Below, in pieces: positions 34,403-37,164 of a stretch of 37,164 nt of DNA (its first letter is position 1; each line of letters opens with the position of its first letter). The stretch covers positions 1 through 37,164 of the forward strand of contig DAHVAJ010000053.1 of the NCBI GenBank assembly GCA_027314705.1, in the 5' to 3' direction. The position numbers and the translations under genes were made by a program. The stretch is from Acidimicrobiaceae bacterium. GTDB taxonomy: Bacteria > Actinomycetota > Acidimicrobiia > Acidimicrobiales > RAAP-2. The notes beneath the pieces were generated by a model. That model searched no databases. It was not told where the DNA came from and saw only the letters and a list, made by a program, of their open reading frames with translations.

Positions 34403-34408
34403 AGCTTA
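34403..34408 (-). promoter_or_regulatory. -10 box TAAGCT upstream of the acyl-CoA synthetase gene
   Basis: TAAGCT is 41 bases before the ATG and lies in the 61-base gap after the potassium-channel gene. The leader carries a clear GGGGAGG, so this is a conventional leadered transcript. Confidence 0.4.
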
Positions 34409-34422
34409 CCGAGCCGCTGCGG

Positions 34423-35499
34423 TCACGGGCCGGGGGCCGATCGGTGGTCGGCGTCGTCGGAGGCGAACCGGCCGAGGGTGGCGAGCTGGCGCTCGGTGCC
34501 CACCCCGATGAGGACGTCGCCGGCGGCGAGCTCGGTCTCCGGGGACGGGTTGGTGTTGAAGGTGCCGTCGGGGCGGCGGACGGCCAGGACCAGCGCCCCG
34601 GTCCGCTGGTGGACCCGGGCCGACCCGATGGTCTCCCCCCGCAGGGGCGAGCGGGCGTCGACGGTCAGCTCCTCCAGGCGGAACTCGAGGGAGCCGTCGT
34701 GCATGACCACGTCCATGAAGTCGACGACGTGGGGCTGGACCACGAAGGCGGCCATGCGGTCGCCCCCGAGCCGCTGGGGGTTGACCACCCGGTCGGCGCC
34801 GACGCGGAGCAGCTTGGCCTCGGAGGACTCGTTGCGGGCCCGGGCGATGACGTGGAGGTCGGGCCGGAAGGACCGGCCGGCCACCGTGACGAAGACGTTG
34901 TCGGCGTCGGTGTCGAGGGCGGCGATGAGGGTGCCGGCCCGCTCGACCCCGGCCCGCACCAGGGTGTCGTCGTCGGTGACGTCGCCGCACACCGACGGGT
35001 GGGGCACGCTCTCCACCCGCTCGGGGTCGCGGTCGACCACCACGACCTGCTGGCCGGCGTTGGCCAGGTAGCGGGCGACCTCGCGGCCGACCCGTCCCCA
35101 ACCGCACACCACGACGTGGCCCGTCATGGCCGCGATCTCCCGTTCCATCCGTCGCCTCCTGATCAGGTCGCGCATGTGGCCGTCGATCAGCAGCTCGAGG
35201 GTCACGGTGAAGGTGTAGAGAGCGGTGCCCACGCCGAGGAGGATGAGCACGATGGTGAAGACCTTGCCCGCCGCCCCGATCCGCTCGGTGAAGCCGTAGC
35301 CCACGGTCGAGACGGTGACGACGGTCTGGTAGACGGCGTCGAGCAGGCTGAACCCGAGGGCCAGGAAGCCGACCGTGCCCACCACGACCACCAGGGCCAG
35401 CAGGCCGAGGCCGATCTGGACGCGGCGGAACGGGCTGCGCCCGCCAGCCCGCCCCGCCGGCCCGGCCCGCCCCGCCCGCTGACCGCCGATGCGCACCAC
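34423..35499 (-). CDS. Two-helix potassium channel with RCK/TrkA domains (MthK type)
   Basis: This 358-residue membrane protein has a basic N-terminus, a first membrane helix (about 28-50), a pore loop with the selectivity filter TVSTVGYGF (62-70) and a second helix (about 80-105). Next comes an RCK-N Rossmann domain opening HVVVCGWGRVGREV (G133-x-G135-x2-G138) and a C-terminal RCK-C domain (about 270-345). In relatives, four subunits form a K+ channel gated by ligands bound to the RCK ring. The filter has the canonical G-Y-G. The GTG start is 6 bases after a TACGCT box. Confidence 0.93.
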   Translation of the reverse strand: MVRIGGQRAGRAGPAGRAGGRSPFRRVQIGLGLLALVVVVGTVGFLALGFSLLDAVYQTVVTVSTVGYGFTERIGAAGKVFTIVLILLGVGTALYTFTVTLELLIDGHMRDLIRRRRMEREIAAMTGHVVVCGWGRVGREVARYLANAGQQVVVVDRDPERVESVPHPSVCGDVTDDDTLVRAGVERAGTLIAALDTDADNVFVTVAGRSFRPDLHVIARARNESSEAKLLRVGADRVVNPQRLGGDRMAAFVVQPHVVDFMDVVMHDGSLEFRLEELTVDARSPLRGETIGSARVHQRTGALVLAVRRPDGTFNTNPSPETELAAGDVLIGVGTERQLATLGRFASDDADHRSAPGP

Positions 35500-35505
35500 G
35501 GCCGC

Positions 35506-35511
35506 AGCGTA
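35506..35511 (-). promoter_or_regulatory. Leaderless promoter -10 box of the potassium-channel gene
   Basis: TACGCT lies 6 bases before the GTG (gcggcc between) without a ribosome binding site. Confidence 0.55.
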
Positions 35512-35649
35512 CCGCCGGCGACCCGGCCCCCGGCCCGGCGGCCGGCGTCCCGCGGTCGGGCGCCCCTTGCCCCCGGCCGGGCCCCGTGGTGGACTGCCCC
35601 CAGCGCTTCTGAGCCGCCGCTCACGTCACCCCCGAGGAAAGGGTCCGCC

Positions 35650-35852
35650 GTGGGCAAGCTGCTCGTCGTCGCCGGCACCGTGGTGGCCGCCCTGGCCACC
35701 GCCGTCCTCGCCGCCACGGCGGCCCTGCTGGTCGGGGCGTCGGCCCCGGCCGCGGCGCCCGGTGCCGGCGGGTCCGGCCCGGCCCTCACCGCCGGGTGGA
35801 CCGGGCTGTACCGGGCCGCGGCGGCCACCTGCCCGGAGCTGTCCTGGTCGGT
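35650..35852 (+). pseudogene. 5' remnant of a secreted cell-wall lytic-type protein, interrupted
   Basis: A GTG at 35650 follows GAGGAAAGG at a good distance. It encodes a signal-peptide-like N-terminus (LLVVAGTVVAALATAVLAAT...), an Ala/Pro/Gly linker, then GWTGLYRAAAATCPELSWSV. This last segment resembles the opening of actinobacterial lytic-transglycosylase domains, which normally continue with a V-L-A-A-I-G-x-V-E-S type sequence. Instead the composition changes abruptly after about 35852 and the frame continues with unrelated residues to a stop at 36081, antisense to the reverse transcriptase gene. The gene is therefore broken by insertion. Family assignment rests on a short segment. Confidence 0.5.
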
Positions 35853-35873
35853 ACATGTGTTTGACAGGTGGCC
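35823..35873. repeat. 9-base inverted repeat across the insertion junction
   Basis: ggccacctg (35823-35831) in the host gene and caggtggcc (35865-35873) in the inserted DNA are exact complements, 33 bases apart. It may be chance in GC-rich DNA or reflect a target preference. Confidence 0.4.
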
Positions 35874-36972
35874 CTCTCGAAAACATCCGAGTCCAGTAGT
35901 GAGGGGCACGGTAGTTGTCCTTAGGTCTTCAGACGGCCTTCGAGACCGGTCTCACGGGACCCTACGCAGCCTCTCGCCAGTCGAAGTTGGCCCACTCGGG
36001 GTCGTTCTCCTCGATGTCGTCGAGTTCCGAATCCGAGGCTCCCACCCCCGGAGTGGCCACCGACCGGTTGAGATGCGCTAGCCGAATCACTTTCCCAGGG
36101 AGAGGTTCACCAAGCCGATCGATGACGAAGAGGTCGATCTCCTCAAACGCCTCAGCCGAATCGCAGTCAGCGAAGTACGACGACCAGCCCCGCAGGACAC
36201 GGTTGACTCTTGCGATCGTCTGCCCGCTGGCGCAGGCATCCCCGTCGTCCATGAGGCTTCCGAGCTTCTCCTTCACCCGTGCGACGTTCTTGTGCGACGG
36301 GGACCGCCGTAGCGTGCCGTCAGCCCCCACCCACAACCTGAAGCCCAAGAAGTCGATGCCCTCGTGAAGGTCCACGACCCGGGTCTTCCCTGGATGCAGC
36401 GTCAGTCCGAGATCCTCCATGAGGGTCGCTACCTGTCGCCGAGCTTCATCCGCTTCCTCCAGTGTCGAGCAGACGACCACGAAGTCGTCGGCGTAGCGGA
36501 TGAGGTCACCGATCCCGCTGGCCGCCCAGTCGTGATCGAATCGATTGAGGTAGATGTTCGACAGCAGCGGAGAGATCACGCCGCCTTGGGGCACCCCGAC
36601 CTCGGTCTCGTCGAGTGAGCCGAGTTCCATACTGCCGGAGTCCAGGAGATCTCGAACTAGTGCGACAACGTGTCGGTCATGCACATGCTCTTCGACAAGT
36701 GCCAGCAGCCTCTGGTGGTCGATCGCATCAAAGTACCCTTCGATGTCGGCCTCAAGGATGAAGTGACGACCCTGCTCAACGGACCGGGCGATCCGGTCCA
36801 CGGCCTGCCGGGTCGAACGGCCCTTGCGGAAGCCATAGCTCGTATCGTGGAACGTCGATTCGAAGACCGGCTCGACGACGATCTTCATCGCCGCCTGGAC
36901 GACCCGATCAAGCACCGTGGGGATATGCAACTTGCGAGGAGAGCCGTCCGACTTTGGTATCTCCACCGTCCT
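35853..36972 (-). mobile_element. Lower-GC insert carrying a group II-type reverse transcriptase
   Basis: From about 35853 the GC content falls to roughly 55-60% by eye, against well above 70% to the left, and the only family-like gene is a reverse transcriptase on the minus strand. The left boundary is placed where the transglycosylase-like reading stops making sense. About 109 bases separate the RT stop from that boundary, the room expected for domains V and VI of a group II intron, but I could not find a domain V hairpin. The right boundary is the point where RT similarity ends, next to a transposase-like start. The element is probably incomplete. Confidence 0.5.
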
Positions 36973-37053
36973 CGGGGAGTTGAGTCCGCCAGAGTGGTGT
37001 ACGGGGGGTAGCCCGACCTGAGGATCCCCCCGACGCGACGACCACCGCATCAA
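35962..37053 (-). CDS. Group II intron-type reverse transcriptase, N-terminally truncated
   Basis: Of 363 codons, family similarity begins near residue 28: RTVEIPKSDGSPRKLHIPTV, DRVVQAAMKIVVEPVFE, SYGFRKGRSTRQAV, EADIEGYFDAIDH, GVPQGGVISPLLSNIYLNR and the catalytic YADD at 187-190, then GIDFLGFRL. A short maturase X-like region (ARVNRVLRGWSSYF, about 281-294) follows. The usual first RT block and N-terminal helix are absent, and the first 27 codons lie in what looks like another mobile element; the first codon is TTG, with an ATG right after it. The C-terminus is acidic (DSELDDIEENDPEW) instead of the usual basic, DNA-binding or HNH end. Probably a fragment without full activity. Confidence 0.8.
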   Translation of the reverse strand: MMRWSSRRGDPQVGLPPVHHSGGLNSPRTVEIPKSDGSPRKLHIPTVLDRVVQAAMKIVVEPVFESTFHDTSYGFRKGRSTRQAVDRIARSVEQGRHFILEADIEGYFDAIDHQRLLALVEEHVHDRHVVALVRDLLDSGSMELGSLDETEVGVPQGGVISPLLSNIYLNRFDHDWAASGIGDLIRYADDFVVVCSTLEEADEARRQVATLMEDLGLTLHPGKTRVVDLHEGIDFLGFRLWVGADGTLRRSPSHKNVARVKEKLGSLMDDGDACASGQTIARVNRVLRGWSSYFADCDSAEAFEEIDLFVIDRLGEPLPGKVIRLAHLNRSVATPGVGASDSELDDIEENDPEWANFDWREAA

Positions 37054-37091
37054 TCTTCAAGTTCGTCCAAGAACACGAAGGAGAAGATGCG

Positions 37092-37164
37092 GTGGAAGTC
37101 ACCAACACGATGGGCGCGGCAGCGCTGCTGCGCAAGTACCTGGAGTCCGATGCCGGAAGTGACC
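37092..37164 (+). CDS. Possible N-terminus of an IS256-type transposase, cut by the window edge
   Basis: A GTG at 37092 with GGAG about 8 bases upstream opens a frame that runs to the window edge: VEVTNTMGAAALLRKYLESD and a few more residues. The pattern A-A-L-L-R-K-x-L-E resembles the beginnings of actinobacterial IS256-family transposases as I remember them. Only 24 residues are visible, so the family is a guess. Its upstream region overlaps, on the other strand, the non-homologous start of the reverse transcriptase frame. Confidence 0.3.
   Translation, partial: MEVTNTMGAAALLRKYLESDAGSD

Noticed and set aside
35653..36081. A genuine 143-residue protein from the GTG at 35650 to the stop at 36081
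   Set aside because: Only the first 67 or so residues look like a real protein; the rest is antisense to the reverse transcriptase and changes composition abruptly, so it is treated as a broken gene.

Overview
The window is very GC-rich (above 70% by eye until about position 35850) and carries actinobacterial hallmarks: a complete Pup-proteasome locus, a fused F420 synthase gene (fbiC), a DUF4193 protein, TrmI beside the proteasome genes and a HelY-type helicase downstream of tatC. The gene set and style (Ala/Pro/Gly-rich N-termini, GTG starts, two-domain ThyX-like protein) fit Actinomycetota, most likely class Acidimicrobiia; the class assignment is inference.

Layout. 1-800: 3' part of an unrecognised gene, convergent with a leftward operon (DUF4193 protein, a protein with a lipid-droplet-protein-like C-terminus, a GNAT acetyltransferase). 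2840-7830: leftward operon tatB-tatC-helY-thyX-like. 7881-9383: two tandem signal peptidase I genes. 9445-15902: leftward Pup-proteasome set in the order mpa-dop-pup-prcB-prcA-pafA. 16145-18038: rightward ferredoxin and secreted alpha/beta hydrolase. 18076-20222: leftward operon of three small membrane proteins plus trmI, and a PaaI-type thioesterase. 20263-22418: rightward cupin-FIST pair. 22430-28982: rightward pentose-phosphate operon tkt-tal-gnd-zwf-pgl. 29036-32450: fbiC and a LOG-family protein. 32492-35499: leftward potassium channel, acyl-CoA synthetase and a small helical protein. 35650-37164: a secreted cell-wall-enzyme-like gene broken by lower-GC foreign DNA carrying a group II-type reverse transcriptase, which itself abuts what looks like the start of an IS256-type transposase gene.

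How it works together. Mpa unfolds proteins tagged by PafA with Pup and feeds them to the PrcAB core; Dop removes Pup. Tat translocase and two signal peptidases serve protein export. The pentose-phosphate genes supply NADPH and sugar phosphates, and fbiC starts coenzyme F420 synthesis.

The most interesting signals are: (i) a 552-residue tandem ThyX-like protein whose ThyX signature appears split between its halves (EQSTRY in the first, RHR in the second); (ii) a repeated leaderless promoter architecture, TANNNT 6-8 bases before the start codon, at nine genes; (iii) a perfect 29-base palindrome between mpa and the ferredoxin gene; (iv) the chain of disruptions at the right end. I did not find CRISPR arrays, tRNAs or rRNAs.
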